A DNA stretch of 64,000 nucleotides from Candidatus Bathyarchaeota archaeon A05DMB-3 (GCA_019685555.1 JABFQN010000001.1:62001-126000); one strand, 5' to 3'; shown: positions 33,965-44,192, counted from the stretch's first letter. Numbers and translations: made by a program. The notes: generated from the sequence alone by a model not told the origin.

Positions 33965-35347
33965 ATGGTTAAAGAGGTCAAGGCGGCGCTAATAAACCCT
34001 CCACTTCTTCCCGGGATGTTTAGGCATCATCCGCTTGTTCCTTTGGGTTTAGCCTATTTAGCGGCTGTTTTGGAAGATGCTGGTTATGAAGTTAAGGTTT
34101 TTGATTGCCCACCTTTGGGTATAAGCCATGAAGAATTGGGTAAAATGTTAGTTAAGTTTTCACCTAATTTTGTGGGTATAACATGTATGACTATGACCTA
34201 TCCCTCAGCTATTAAAGCTGCAATGATGGCGAAAGAATGTTTGCCTGAGACTCTTGTTGGTGTGGGTGGACCTCACGTCACTTTTTACGATGAAGAAGCC
34301 CTCAGAGAGTGCCCATCGATAGATTTTGTGGTTAGGGGTGAAGGAGAACAAACCGCATTGGAGATTGCAGACTGTATTAGAGATGGAGAAAAAATCTCTA
34401 AGGTTCATGGAATAACTTTAAGAAAGAATGGGAAAATTGTCAGAACACTTGATAGAGAGCTGATTCAAGACCTCGATAAACTGCCATATCCAGCCTATCA
34501 TCTCTTTCCAATGGATAAATATCGAATTTTCGGAAAGAAGATCATGCCCATAATAACTAGTCGAGGCTGCCCATTTCAATGTTCCTTCTGTGTAACCAGC
34601 AGAATGGTCGGCAAAAAGTTTAGGGCTCGAAGTCCAGAAAGTGTGGTAAATGAGTTGGAATGGCTTAAAAATGAGCATGAAGCTGATGCTTTCTGTTTCT
34701 ATGACGACACTTTAACTTTGGATAAAAATCGGATTATTAAAATTTGTAACATGATTAAGGAGCGAAAAATTGGAGTTCCGTGGGATTGTCAGACTAGAGT
34801 AGACCAGATATCCTTAGAAATTCTTAGAGGCATGGCTGATGCAGGATGTCAACTTGTAAGTTTTGGAGTGGAATCTGGCAGCGATAAAATATTGAGTAGA
34901 ATAGGAAAAGGAACTACTGTTGAACAGAATAAAAAGGCTGTTATTTTGGCTAAGAAGGTGGGTTTGCTTGTTGCCGTTTCGATAATTATAGGGTATCCCG
35001 GAGAGACAAATGAAACCTTAAAGGAGACTTTAAAATTTTTATGGGAGGTAAAGCCTGATGATGCTTACCTCTGTTTTGCCACGCCGTATCCTGGTACAGA
35101 ACTTCGGAGAATGTTAAATGATTTAGGATGGGAGATGTCTAATGATTGGGCGAAGTATGATACGTTGACGCCGATATTTGAAAATCCCGGAGTGCCTAGC
35201 GATTATATGATTTGGTTGAGGGAAAGCTTTTACAACAAATTTTATTCTCCTTTATACATTCTTCGCCATTTTCTTAAAAACAATCTTTATGGTCGCGCCA
35301 TGGCTCGAACAGCTTTAAACCATTTTATTTGGAGGCTAAAATCTTGA
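33965..35347 (+). CDS. B12-binding-domain radical SAM protein (paralogue of the 22451 gene)
   Basis: Same architecture as the gene at 22451: a cobalamin-binding domain (ALINPPLLPGMFRHHPLVPLGLAYLAA, GVGGPHVTFYD), then a radical SAM barrel with C202-x3-C206-x2-C209 (SRGCPFQCSFC), FYDDTLTLD, FGVESGSDK and the ending ATPYPGTELRRML...KYDTLTPIFENP. The B12 domain lacks the DxHxxG lower ligand, as expected for this class. The ATG at 33965 is used with GGTGG six bases upstream; a TTG is three bases earlier. The TAAATATTA element about 40 bp upstream may be the promoter. It needs cobalamin, which other genes here complete. Substrate unknown. Confidence 0.88.
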   Translation: MVKEVKAALINPPLLPGMFRHHPLVPLGLAYLAAVLEDAGYEVKVFDCPPLGISHEELGKMLVKFSPNFVGITCMTMTYPSAIKAAMMAKECLPETLVGVGGPHVTFYDEEALRECPSIDFVVRGEGEQTALEIADCIRDGEKISKVHGITLRKNGKIVRTLDRELIQDLDKLPYPAYHLFPMDKYRIFGKKIMPIITSRGCPFQCSFCVTSRMVGKKFRARSPESVVNELEWLKNEHEADAFCFYDDTLTLDKNRIIKICNMIKERKIGVPWDCQTRVDQISLEILRGMADAGCQLVSFGVESGSDKILSRIGKGTTVEQNKKAVILAKKVGLLVAVSIIIGYPGETNETLKETLKFLWEVKPDDAYLCFATPYPGTELRRMLNDLGWEMSNDWAKYDTLTPIFENPGVPSDYMIWLRESFYNKFYSPLYILRHFLKNNLYGRAMARTALNHFIWRLKS

Positions 35348-35399
35348 AATAAATAAGGATAAGCTTATTGCCTTAAAATAGAGAAAAATGGGGTTTAGT

Positions 35400-38396
35400 T
35401 TATTTTTTGGGTTTTTTGAGGATGTAGACGGCTATGACGATTATGATGATGACGATTATGATGATGGCGGCTGCTAGTTCAGTTGAAAATGCGAGTGGCG
35501 GTGGGGGATGTTCTTCTGAAGGTGCTAACACCTCTAATGGGGTGTCTGCGGTGTAAGCGTAACTATATGCGTGGGTAATTTTGTCTTCGCCTTCGTACCA
35601 AGCTGTCCATGTCCAGTTTCCAGCGACTGTTGGTGTGTAGGAAACTGTGAATAAGCCTCTGCTGTCAGTTTTTGTTGTAACATCTTCTTGGGATCCATCA
35701 GGCTTTACAAAGGTCACTTTTACTGTGGCGTTGGGAATTCCAGGATACCAGACTTCAACAATCGATTGTTCTGGCAGGAGTTTGGGGTTAAACTTGGCGG
35801 TATCGTAAACTGTTACTGCACGTAGCTTTCCTTGTATTACAATGGTTTCGCCAACGTTGCTTTGTTTCCAGTCACACCATGCGACGATGTCGGTTTCGGC
35901 AACAGGTTTATCGCTGAAGCAGTATAGGCGTCCATCGTAGGATCCTATGTAGACTTTGCCTTCGTAGATGGCAGCTGTGCCGTAAATTGGTGCGCCACTG
36001 GAATAGGAAGAGATAGGCTTTCCACTTGTGGCGTCGAAGCATATCAGGGAGTTGGCGTTGTTGCCAACGTATACTTTGCCACCTGTTATGTCGTCGGCAT
36101 AGACTGCTGAAGAGTAGATTACATGGCCTACCCACTGGGACCATTGGCGTTCTGCATAAGTGCTGTTTATTATAGCCCAAGCGCTTACATACATGTTTTC
36201 GGATATGTAAAGTATACCATAGGTGCCATTATATCTGTATGCTGGTCTCCAAGCCATAATCGCAGAAGCCATCCCGACTAATGTTAGGTCGACGTAAAAT
36301 AGGTTTGCTCCATCGGTAATGTTTATGAAGTACATGCGTCGCCCGCCCATGAAGCCTCCTGTATCTGAACCTATAACAAGCATTTCACCGCCGCGGGGAT
36401 CATTGATCACTATTGGAGAGCCCACCAACCTTCTGTCGGTTGCAGTCAACTGTCGCCTCCATACGAGAGCCCCGTTAGCAGCGTTTAAGGCGTATAGGCT
36501 TCCGTTACCTGTTCCTATGTAGACTACTCCCTTGTAAACGAAGGGTGAGCTGGCTATGCCATATGTCCGGTTTGTAGCCGTATAGGACCAAACAATATCT
36601 CCGTTTGCAGTGTTTAGGCAATACACTTTACCATCCATGGCGCCTACGTAAAGCCTGCCTCCAGTAACAAACGGCGAAGAACGCCATTGAGGTAAAGTCC
36701 GGAGAAGCGGCCCTTCAGTTACTCCTCCAGCGAATTTCTTCCATACTTGTTGACCAGTGTTAGCGTCTATGCAGTAAATGTTCCCGTCGTCAGCACCTGT
36801 ATAGACCTTGCCGTCAACCACCGCGGGAGTTGACCCTATCCTATATCCCGTTGGGAATTTCCATATTAGGCTGCCACTATAGGCGTCGATGCAATATATG
36901 CTTCCATCATAAGAACCGAAGAACACTTTACCGTCTGCAACCACTGGGGATCCAACTATGGGCCCACTTGCTTGATAGAACCAAGCTGGTGTGCTAATGT
37001 CGCTTGGAGCGTGCGTACCGACTGCCACACCATAATTGCTTGGAGGGCCACCGAACATATTCCATGGATCGGATCTTTCACCAATACAATATAAGGTGCC
37101 ACCGGATATTCCATAGAAGTTTCCATAAGCAACCATTGGGTAGGCGAAGTTTATTGGGACTTTCCATATTACTTGCCCTGTAAAAGCGTCGAAGCATGTT
37201 GTGCTGTACCCTGGCGACGGAATTCCTGCCACGCTGGCTGTAGACGCTTGGTCGCATGTTTGAACATAAACCTTGCCGTCGGCAACCACTGGAACCGCAT
37301 AAGTTATAGAATAGTGGGCAGGCTGCTTCCAAATCATTTCGCCAGTTTCTGCATCATATGCTGCAACAAACGCCCTGCCTGGAGCCATAGACTTATCAAA
37401 GATCATTCCATAGGCTGCGGCGCCGCCAAAGGCATGATATGCTCTAGGGCCTAGATCGACATCCCACAACATTTCTCCAGTTTTGGCGTCATAGCAGGTT
37501 ACCCTTGTGGAGCCAGCAGTGTGGTAGACTTTGTCGTTGTAGTATATGATGCTGTAACCGCAATCGCCAACTTTCCAGTTCCTCCAAGCGAGTTTGCCTG
37601 TGGTGACATTTATAGCGAACAATTCGCCTTCTGCGTAGCCTCCATAGAAGGCTAGCCCACCGCCGGCTCCGAGAGCCTCAACACCTGTGGGTAACGGGCA
37701 TGTCCAAGCGATCGTGATTCCTGCAGTTGGATTAGAGAGATCCCAAGCAACAGCCGTGTGCGTGTTTGTGGTTAAGTTACGGGCTGCGGTTAATGCTAGC
37801 TTGTACTCCTGGTAGAAGAAGGCACCCCAATAAAGAACTTCTCCTGCAATCAGAGTGCTTATGCCGTCAGCAGTTGTCACCATCCTTGTGGTAACCCAAG
37901 AGCCATCACTTATCTTATAGACAGATATACGATCTGAGGAAATGTGTCCCATATATGTGCCGTCAATCTTGAATATTGCGCCGGGACCGAAGCCGATGGG
38001 CGTTCCATTGAGAGGTACATCGTATATAATAGCGCCGGTGAAGGGGTTCAGCGCATAAAGGCGACCGCCACCATAAGTGAAAATTTTTCCGTCAAAGGCA
38101 GTTGGAGGCCCACCAGAAACAGCACCTCCTCCTGGACGCCTAAAAGTCCACAGCACATCAGGCCTATTGGGCGCTGGACCAGGATTAAATCTTGTGTTTC
38201 CACTATCATGCCCTATTAGCGGCCAGTCGTACTGCATTATGTCGCCGTAGGGTTGTCCTGTTATTGGGTTAATATGTTGGCTTATAAGGGATGTAGAAGC
38301 GTTTACAACAGTGCTGGTGTTTGAAAATGTTGACCCTAAAAGCAAAATCGCCATGATGATAGATAACATTGTTGAAAGTTTTTTCTCTTGCTCCAT
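35400..38396 (-). CDS. Surface PQQ-like beta-propeller protein 1, membrane anchored
   Basis: A 998-residue protein: signal peptide (1-34, ending near VVNAS), an N-terminal segment PITGQPYGDIMQYDWPLIGHDSGNTRFNPGPAPNRP shared with propeller 3, then about a dozen PQQ-like blades repeating DGKVYxG...YCxDAxTG...W. An Ig-like beta domain (about residues 850-960) and a C-terminal membrane span (about 970-990) ending KKPKK follow. Many blades have Cys where common PQQ repeats have Ala. It is probably displayed outside the cell. PQQ itself need not bind; the repeat also makes structural BamB-like propellers. It is downstream of propeller 2 and the NapH-like gene on the same strand. Confidence 0.85.
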   Translation of the reverse strand: MEQEKKLSTMLSIIMAILLLGSTFSNTSTVVNASTSLISQHINPITGQPYGDIMQYDWPLIGHDSGNTRFNPGPAPNRPDVLWTFRRPGGGAVSGGPPTAFDGKIFTYGGGRLYALNPFTGAIIYDVPLNGTPIGFGPGAIFKIDGTYMGHISSDRISVYKISDGSWVTTRMVTTADGISTLIAGEVLYWGAFFYQEYKLALTAARNLTTNTHTAVAWDLSNPTAGITIAWTCPLPTGVEALGAGGGLAFYGGYAEGELFAINVTTGKLAWRNWKVGDCGYSIIYYNDKVYHTAGSTRVTCYDAKTGEMLWDVDLGPRAYHAFGGAAAYGMIFDKSMAPGRAFVAAYDAETGEMIWKQPAHYSITYAVPVVADGKVYVQTCDQASTASVAGIPSPGYSTTCFDAFTGQVIWKVPINFAYPMVAYGNFYGISGGTLYCIGERSDPWNMFGGPPSNYGVAVGTHAPSDISTPAWFYQASGPIVGSPVVADGKVFFGSYDGSIYCIDAYSGSLIWKFPTGYRIGSTPAVVDGKVYTGADDGNIYCIDANTGQQVWKKFAGGVTEGPLLRTLPQWRSSPFVTGGRLYVGAMDGKVYCLNTANGDIVWSYTATNRTYGIASSPFVYKGVVYIGTGNGSLYALNAANGALVWRRQLTATDRRLVGSPIVINDPRGGEMLVIGSDTGGFMGGRRMYFINITDGANLFYVDLTLVGMASAIMAWRPAYRYNGTYGILYISENMYVSAWAIINSTYAERQWSQWVGHVIYSSAVYADDITGGKVYVGNNANSLICFDATSGKPISSYSSGAPIYGTAAIYEGKVYIGSYDGRLYCFSDKPVAETDIVAWCDWKQSNVGETIVIQGKLRAVTVYDTAKFNPKLLPEQSIVEVWYPGIPNATVKVTFVKPDGSQEDVTTKTDSRGLFTVSYTPTVAGNWTWTAWYEGEDKITHAYSYAYTADTPLEVLAPSEEHPPPPLAFSTELAAAIIIIVIIIIVIAVYILKKPKK

Positions 38397-38430
38397 TTTA
38401 CATCACTCTTCAGACTCTTTTACAATACTT

Positions 38431-38444
38431 CTTTATAAAATTTG
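38431..38444 (-). promoter_or_regulatory. Promoter of propeller 1, shared with propeller 3
   Basis: On the minus strand CAAATTTTATAAAG lies 48 bases before the ATG at 38396. The gene for propeller 3 has CAAATTTTATAAGG 50 bases before its ATG. Both leaders also end in the same GTGATGTAAAATG, with GTGAT as ribosome site. So the two genes share regulation. Confidence 0.65.
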
Positions 38445-38488
38445 TCCACTTGAAAACGAAAAATAGGAAAAAGAGGGATGTTGCTGGG

Positions 38489-41392
38489 TTATTTTTTGGT
38501 TTTCTTTTTCAGCGTGTAAGCGGCTACGACTATTATGACGGCGATTATTACAATGGCGGCGATAATGTATTCTGTCGGTATGGCTGGCGGGGCTGTTGGT
38601 CCTGTGATGGCAGTTTTTACTGTTAGCGGATATGTGTCCGTGTAGGCGTATGTGTAGACTATGTAATCTTTGTCTTTGCCCTCGTACCACACAGTCCATG
38701 TCCAGTCGCCTGCTTGATCCACTTGAAAGCTGAAATCAGCCCAGCCCTTCTCATCCGTAGTTTCATTAATGTGCACTTGTGCACCACCAGGCTTCGTTAA
38801 AGTTAAGATAAGCTTCTCGTTTGGCAAGCCAGGCAAAAGCCTGCTATGCACAATAATTGTGTCGTTGAGGTAGGCTTCCTGCCAATCACACCAAGCAACA
38901 ATAGTTGGCGTGTATGTGGGTTTGTCGCTGAAGCAGTAGACGTTGTGGTCAGCACTTCCGACAATGACCATACCGTCGTAGATGGCTGGAGAGGATACAA
39001 CTTGTCCTTTGGTGGTGTACAAGGACAAGACTTTTCCTGTTGTGGGGTCGAGGGCTGTTACGCTGTAGCTGTCGCAGCCAACGTAAATTTTAGGTCCTAA
39101 CGGGTCGTCTGCGTAGGCCACAGATGAGAATACTTGAAAGCCGAGCCACTGGTACCATATGCGTTCGCCGTCGGTGGCGTTGTAGGCAGCTACACCCATA
39201 CCGTCGCCAACATACAGTACGCCGTTGACATATGTTGGAGTCCAGACAGACTGGGTGTTTGTGCCCATCAATCCGCCTTGTCCAATCATGTCTTTTCTCC
39301 ATATTAGGGTACCATCAGTGGCGTTAAGGGCTACTAAAATTATGTTTGAGCCAAAAATTCCAACGGAGTAAGCTGCGCCGCCTCCGATGAATACTTTGCC
39401 GTCAGCCACTGTAGGCGTTCCTCCGAAGAATAGGGACGGCACCATCCATGGCTGTTTTGGTGTTGTCCAGTTCCATATGTGTTTTAGTGTATTTGCGTCT
39501 AGGCAGTAGAGTTTTTTGTCCGTTGAGGCTATGTATATTCTGCCGTTAGCGTATGCTGGTGAGCCTACTATGGGACCGTTTGTCTGATATGTTTGTAAGA
39601 TATTGCCATTAGCAGTATCCATGCAGTAGACGTTTCCATCTAAAGCGCCAACATAAAGCCTGTTGCCAACAACTATGGGCGAAGAACGAGGCTGCCAGCT
39701 GCAAACTTCAATGAGTATTGGTGGAGGGTCTCCGGAATATATTTTTTGAGTTTGCCATATCAGATTTCCATTGCTTGCGTTCAAGCAATAAACACGTCCG
39801 TCATCAAAGCCAGTATAAACTTTTCCGCCTACAACAGCAGGCGAAGAGGTTACCCGATAGTTAGTTTTAAACTTCCAGACTAGGCTGCCAGTGTAGGCAT
39901 CTATGCAATATATGTGCTGATCGTGAGATCCTATGTAAACTTTTCCATTCACCACTGCAGGGGATGACATTACGGTTCCCTCTGTTTGGAAAGCCCATTT
40001 GAGGTTAAGCGTTGACGGTCCCATCTGGTTTACGGCCACCCCAGGCTGGTTTATGTTTCCGCGGAAGTATATCCAGTCACTAGGCTTTTTCTGATCGCTT
40101 ATGCAATAGAGTGCATTAGACCCCATGTAAGCTGTGGAAGCCATCACGTAGAGGTTTCCATAAGCTATTGCCGGTAAAGGCGCATACAGGTTAACCTCCC
40201 ATAGTTTCGCTCCAGTGAACGCATCAAGGCATGTAAATGATACTGGTGGAGCCTCTTCTTCTCCCGCAACTAGAGAGCCGTCACTTGTAGTTATATAGAC
40301 TTTACCGTCGGCAACAACAGGGTTAACGTAGCCAATAAAGTAGTGAGCTGGGGCTTTCCATAACAATTTGCCAGTTTCAATGTCCCAGCATCCTACGAAG
40401 CCACCCCAAGGATCAATGTTATGCTGGTAATATCTGCCATAAGCTGCTGCACCGCAGAAGGCGAAGAAGGCTCTTGGTCCAGCATCATAATCCCAAAGTA
40501 CTGTGCCGTCAGTTGCGTTGTAGCATGTGAGCCTAGTGGTGCCGGAACCATGAATTAAACGGCCATCCACATACGTGGCACTGTAAGCAACTATTTCCCC
40601 AATTTTCGGGGCTTTCCACACCAGTTCTCCAGTTTTTCCGTCAAAGGCATAGACGTAGCCATGATATGACCCGAAGAATACTTTTCCTCCGCCACAAGCG
40701 AGCACCTCGCCGTGCTCGTGGACTACCTTTTGCCAAGCAAGGGTTGGCGGAGAGGAGGGATTAGACAGATTGTAGGCGACTATGTATGGCGTTTGCGTGG
40801 GCAAGTCAAACATTGAAGTAAAATACAGTTTCAATTCCTGGGAATACCGTCCCTCCAAGTATTGCTTAACCTCAGCGCCAGGATGTCCCATAATGCCAAT
40901 CTCTTTGTACCATACTTCTACTCCGTCGGATATCCTATAGCACGCTAAGCCTCCCACGCCACCTACCATTTGAAGTGTAACGATCATGATATGCTGGTCG
41001 TCAAGTATTACTTGTGTACTCCCTCCAGTTCCATGTGTGATGTTCGCTTCCCATAATTTTGCGCCTGTAGTCGCATTAAAGCAGGCCAACTTTGATGGCT
41101 GAGGAGTAAACCATGGTGGACCAATTTGGGTAAAGATCCTGCCTTTATGAGTTACCACCGAAGAAGCAAAGTGTACACCGGAACCTAGGATGTCAGTTTT
41201 CCATAAAACGTTTGGTTTGCTAGGTGCTGGACCATCCGAGAACTCTGTCCATGATGAGTCATGTCCGAGCATAGGCCACTCGTACTGGCTTACCTCTGCT
41301 TTGCTTATTAACGGGACTGATGTTGCTAAAAGTGAAAGGCAAAGCAACAACAGAATAGAAGCACGCTTAAAGGTTGGCAGTCTTATTTCCAT
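38489..41392 (-). CDS. Surface PQQ-like beta-propeller protein 2, membrane anchored
   Basis: From the ATG at 41392 (MEIRLPTFKRAS; GAGGT site and TATA upstream) the product has 967 residues. A signal peptide ends near SKAEV; YEWPMLGHDSSWTEFSDGPAPSKPN follows, then repeated PQQ-like blades with a cysteine in most of them (ACFNATTG, TCYNATDG, TCLDAFTG, YCIDAYTG, YCLNASNG, YCMDTANG, YCLDANT). The final beta domain and anchor are nearly the same as those of propeller 3, with 253 identical bases. It lies 120-165 bp downstream of the NapH-like polyferredoxin gene on the same strand. An extracellular redox or binding role is inferred. Confidence 0.85.
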   Translation of the reverse strand: MEIRLPTFKRASILLLLCLSLLATSVPLISKAEVSQYEWPMLGHDSSWTEFSDGPAPSKPNVLWKTDILGSGVHFASSVVTHKGRIFTQIGPPWFTPQPSKLACFNATTGAKLWEANITHGTGGSTQVILDDQHIMIVTLQMVGGVGGLACYRISDGVEVWYKEIGIMGHPGAEVKQYLEGRYSQELKLYFTSMFDLPTQTPYIVAYNLSNPSSPPTLAWQKVVHEHGEVLACGGGKVFFGSYHGYVYAFDGKTGELVWKAPKIGEIVAYSATYVDGRLIHGSGTTRLTCYNATDGTVLWDYDAGPRAFFAFCGAAAYGRYYQHNIDPWGGFVGCWDIETGKLLWKAPAHYFIGYVNPVVADGKVYITTSDGSLVAGEEEAPPVSFTCLDAFTGAKLWEVNLYAPLPAIAYGNLYVMASTAYMGSNALYCISDQKKPSDWIYFRGNINQPGVAVNQMGPSTLNLKWAFQTEGTVMSSPAVVNGKVYIGSHDQHIYCIDAYTGSLVWKFKTNYRVTSSPAVVGGKVYTGFDDGRVYCLNASNGNLIWQTQKIYSGDPPPILIEVCSWQPRSSPIVVGNRLYVGALDGNVYCMDTANGNILQTYQTNGPIVGSPAYANGRIYIASTDKKLYCLDANTLKHIWNWTTPKQPWMVPSLFFGGTPTVADGKVFIGGGAAYSVGIFGSNIILVALNATDGTLIWRKDMIGQGGLMGTNTQSVWTPTYVNGVLYVGDGMGVAAYNATDGERIWYQWLGFQVFSSVAYADDPLGPKIYVGCDSYSVTALDPTTGKVLSLYTTKGQVVSSPAIYDGMVIVGSADHNVYCFSDKPTYTPTIVAWCDWQEAYLNDTIIVHSRLLPGLPNEKLILTLTKPGGAQVHINETTDEKGWADFSFQVDQAGDWTWTVWYEGKDKDYIVYTYAYTDTYPLTVKTAITGPTAPPAIPTEYIIAAIVIIAVIIVVAAYTLKKKTKK
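38567..38819 (-). repeat. 253 bp perfect inverted repeat, copy 1 (propeller 2 C-terminus)
   Basis: Identical over all 253 bases to 51352-51604 read on the other strand. It encodes most of the Ig-like domain just before the anchor. Sequence on both sides diverges at once, including within the same codons, so this is a conversion tract and not a recent whole-gene copy. Confidence 0.96.
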
Positions 41393-41440
41393 AATTCCAA
41401 CCTCAATAAAATTGTCACTCATCATAGTGTCGAACAATCT

Positions 41441-41450
41441 GTTTATAAGA
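41441..41450 (-). promoter_or_regulatory. Putative TATA box for propeller 2
   Basis: On the minus strand TCTTATAAAC lies about 50 bp before the ATG at 41392. It supports that ATG as the start, because transcription would begin close to 41420, inside the longer frame that opens at 41437. Confidence 0.5.
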
Positions 41451-41557
41451 CTTTCGGAATAACCTCAAAAATGCTGAAGCAGATAAGAATGCAGAAGATG
41501 AAACATAAAGAATGGGATTAGTTATTTTTCGTTATGGGCTGGTACGTTAGACTTATT

Positions 41558-42637
41558 TTACCTTAACAGCTTGACCTTAATAGCGTCATAGTCGCATACA
41601 ATGTAACACTCCATGCATTTAGTGCATTTATTTAACCCAACACCATCAACAATTTTTACACCCATAGGGCATACTTTTTCACATTTTCTATCATCCTCTA
41701 AGCGACACACCCCACAATAATCAAAGCGGTAATCCTCACATTTTGACGGACACCCTTTCATGACGCACTTATCTTCTTTTACTTTAGGTTTAATAAACGG
41801 ATTTAACGAGCCAACAATATTTAATAAAGCTCCAACAGGGCATAATCTCTTACACCAAAATCTCCTCTCTCTTATGCTCAGAAACACAGCCAAAACAGGT
41901 ATCGCATACAGTTCGACTAAAATATTATTAATTACGCCGGTAAGATACCTTGTGGCTTTAAGGTGAAACAAACCTCTAGTAAATATTCCTATAGGGCAAA
42001 CTGTGCAAAACACATTAAATCTTAAAACAGCTGAACTCGCAACAGCCAAAGCCAAAACACCGCCTGCCGTTGCTCCGCTTTTGTTCGAGACAACCTTTAA
42101 AATTGGGCACGCGTTACATAAAGCGCTCTTTTTATCCGTGCTTATGCTTTGCATATTCCTCTCAGATTTCTTAACTCTTTCAGCTTCAAGCTTAGGAAAG
42201 AAAAGCTCAATGCCTTTGTCAAAACTATCTATAATTGTGCCAACAGGACAAATCCAACTGCAGAAAACATTTCCCAAAAGAAAAATTACAAGTAAAGCTA
42301 GAAGAACAGCGATAATTGTTGGGACAATAAGACGCAATTCCACCTTTCCAGTAACTAGAGACTGTATCCCACCAAGCGGGCAAGCAAGCCACTCACCAAG
42401 CCCCACATTACACCAACCATTCAACCATACGCTGCAAGGCGACTGCGCAAGAGGCAAGAAAAGGAACGGTTGGCGATTTTGTAGAAAAATACTGTTCACT
42501 GGAGCATAGGGAACCGGCCACTCCCTTCCCGGAGGCACATAAGCAATGGGTAAAATGAATAAAATTAGAAAGGCAGCTTTACACGCCCACCTAAGATATC
42601 TCAGCTTTGCCTTTCGACTTTCTCCGCTTTTTTTCAA
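41558..42637 (-). CDS. NapH/MauN-like membrane polyferredoxin
   Basis: A 359-residue protein with about five hydrophobic spans and many cysteines. Membrane-proximal motifs GNVFCSWICPVG, FNVFCTVCPIG and RRFWCKRLCPVGALL are the C-x3-C-P pattern of NapH/NosR/CcoG-type proteins. The C-terminal region holds ferredoxin-type clusters (KCVMKGCPSKC, YCGVC...KCEKVCP, KCTKCMECYIVCD). These proteins move electrons between a quinol or soluble carrier and an outer-face partner. Here the next genes on the strand are propellers 2 and 1, so a surface partner is suggested. No nap or nos reductase genes are in the window. Confidence 0.85.
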   Translation of the reverse strand: MKKSGESRKAKLRYLRWACKAAFLILFILPIAYVPPGREWPVPYAPVNSIFLQNRQPFLFLPLAQSPCSVWLNGWCNVGLGEWLACPLGGIQSLVTGKVELRLIVPTIIAVLLALLVIFLLGNVFCSWICPVGTIIDSFDKGIELFFPKLEAERVKKSERNMQSISTDKKSALCNACPILKVVSNKSGATAGGVLALAVASSAVLRFNVFCTVCPIGIFTRGLFHLKATRYLTGVINNILVELYAIPVLAVFLSIRERRFWCKRLCPVGALLNIVGSLNPFIKPKVKEDKCVMKGCPSKCEDYRFDYCGVCRLEDDRKCEKVCPMGVKIVDGVGLNKCTKCMECYIVCDYDAIKVKLLR

Positions 42638-42797
42638 AGCCCTTCACGCTTTACTAACATTGACCCATAATCCAATCCTAATGAGGTGTTATGTACGTCT
42701 ACGTGAAACTTAAACGTATTGTTAAGGCATTTCCCTTTTATCCAAAATTATTTTAATCGATGCTCCTTTTACTGTATAAAATCCGGAAGGACCTATT

Positions 42798-44147
42798 ATG
42801 AAAACAGTTAAAAGTTTCACAAAATATGTTGCCGTCTTCCTAAGCGGTGTTTTAATAGCCTCTTTACTATGGAATTTAAACCAGTTCCTCCTTTTCAAGG
42901 ACATAAGTTACACTGAAGATTATGATTATGTGATTTATCTGGATGCAAATGCTGTTAAGGTTAAGAATGGGACAACTGGGCGTATAGATTTCATAGGAGA
43001 AAACTTGACGCAAGCCATAGACTATGCGTTAAAAAGTGATGGGCTAAAAGTTTTCATAAAAAGTGCAGAGTATAACGCTTCCAGCGGTATCAATTTAAAA
43101 AATCTCAAAAATGTGAGGATAACCAGCAACGGGGCTAAAATAAATCTGGGAGGCAACGCCTTTATAATCAAAGGGGAATGCTGGGAAAACTCGAAACATG
43201 TTTCCATAGAAGGACTAACATTATTTAACGGAAGTTTAATCATTGAAAACAGTTTCATGACAACTGTGAAAAACTGCATTTTCGCAGATTCCGACAACGG
43301 TATAATCCTTTCAAACACTAATGGTTGGACTGAATGCACGAAAATTGAAGACTGCTACTTTGAAAATGTGAAAAGAGGAATTGTTTTCAGAACTCCGGAT
43401 GGAAATGGAACACGCTCCTATGCAAATACTGAGATAAAGCGTTGCTACTTTGAGTTAATGAAGGAAAACTCTATAGGAGTACATGTTGAACCAATGTCAG
43501 ACTTCAATGAAGGACTAATTCAAAACGTGAGAATATGGATGGGAGGAGTAAGCGAAACCAACCAAACAGGACTATTCGTTGAAGGAAGCATGCTTAATAC
43601 TCTTATGCAGGACATAGTTTTCGAGTCCTTTGCCAACAATCCTAAAAACATATATGGTATACATTTTGGCCCGGGAGGAGAAGGTCCAATTTTAGGCCAT
43701 GGAATAGTTTTCTGCGGAAATTTAACAGAAAAAATTCACAATCCATTCAAGAGGTGGCTTTACGGCGTTGGGGGTTCCTTCAAAGTCGAAAACGTTAGCA
43801 TATCTCTTGGAGTAGATAATGGTTATGGGGCTTATCAAGAAATAGGCCTAGTTACCCACCTATCTCTATCCATATATTCTTTCAATGTTAAAGTACAGAT
43901 TAATGGCCAATTCTCAACACAAGAAACCATTGTTGTCCGATTTAGACTGAAACTTTTAGACGATTCCTTATCTGAAGATCTGGAAATGACCTTCAGAAAC
44001 GCCACCACAATATGGTTGGACCACAATGATTGGCTAAAAATTTGGCCCAATAGAAATATTATACAATCCTTAATTGTGGATGCAAAAACAAATGAAAACA
44101 CGTCAAAAGTGACAGTTGCTGTGTCTGTTTACGGGCAATATGGATAA
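42798..44147 (+). CDS. Membrane-anchored right-handed beta-helix protein
   Basis: An N-terminal uncleaved anchor or signal (residues 9-30) precedes a pectate-lyase-like parallel beta-helix: repeated short strands such as NVRITSNGAKINLGGNAFIIKG, VSIEGLTLFNGSLIIEN and TVKNCIFADSDNGIILSN. The C-terminal 100 residues form a separate beta region. The product is extracytoplasmic; carbohydrate binding or cleavage is possible but no catalytic residues are assigned. GGAAGGA lies seven bases before the ATG. It is divergent from the NapH-like gene and converges on the RnfD-like gene, so it interrupts the redox genes on the opposite strand. Confidence 0.72.
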   Translation: MKTVKSFTKYVAVFLSGVLIASLLWNLNQFLLFKDISYTEDYDYVIYLDANAVKVKNGTTGRIDFIGENLTQAIDYALKSDGLKVFIKSAEYNASSGINLKNLKNVRITSNGAKINLGGNAFIIKGECWENSKHVSIEGLTLFNGSLIIENSFMTTVKNCIFADSDNGIILSNTNGWTECTKIEDCYFENVKRGIVFRTPDGNGTRSYANTEIKRCYFELMKENSIGVHVEPMSDFNEGLIQNVRIWMGGVSETNQTGLFVEGSMLNTLMQDIVFESFANNPKNIYGIHFGPGGEGPILGHGIVFCGNLTEKIHNPFKRWLYGVGGSFKVENVSISLGVDNGYGAYQEIGLVTHLSLSIYSFNVKVQINGQFSTQETIVVRFRLKLLDDSLSEDLEMTFRNATTIWLDHNDWLKIWPNRNIIQSLIVDAKTNENTSKVTVAVSVYGQYG

Positions 44148-44192
44148 TTTCAAAATTAAACAATTGGTATGAATAAAAGAAGAGAAGGGTTT

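Noticed and set aside
38433-38699. Open frame antisense-like to propeller 2 whose peptide matches one at 51472-51708
   Set aside because: The match is a side effect of the 253 bp identical tract; both frames lie in another frame of the propeller genes and have no coding features of their own.
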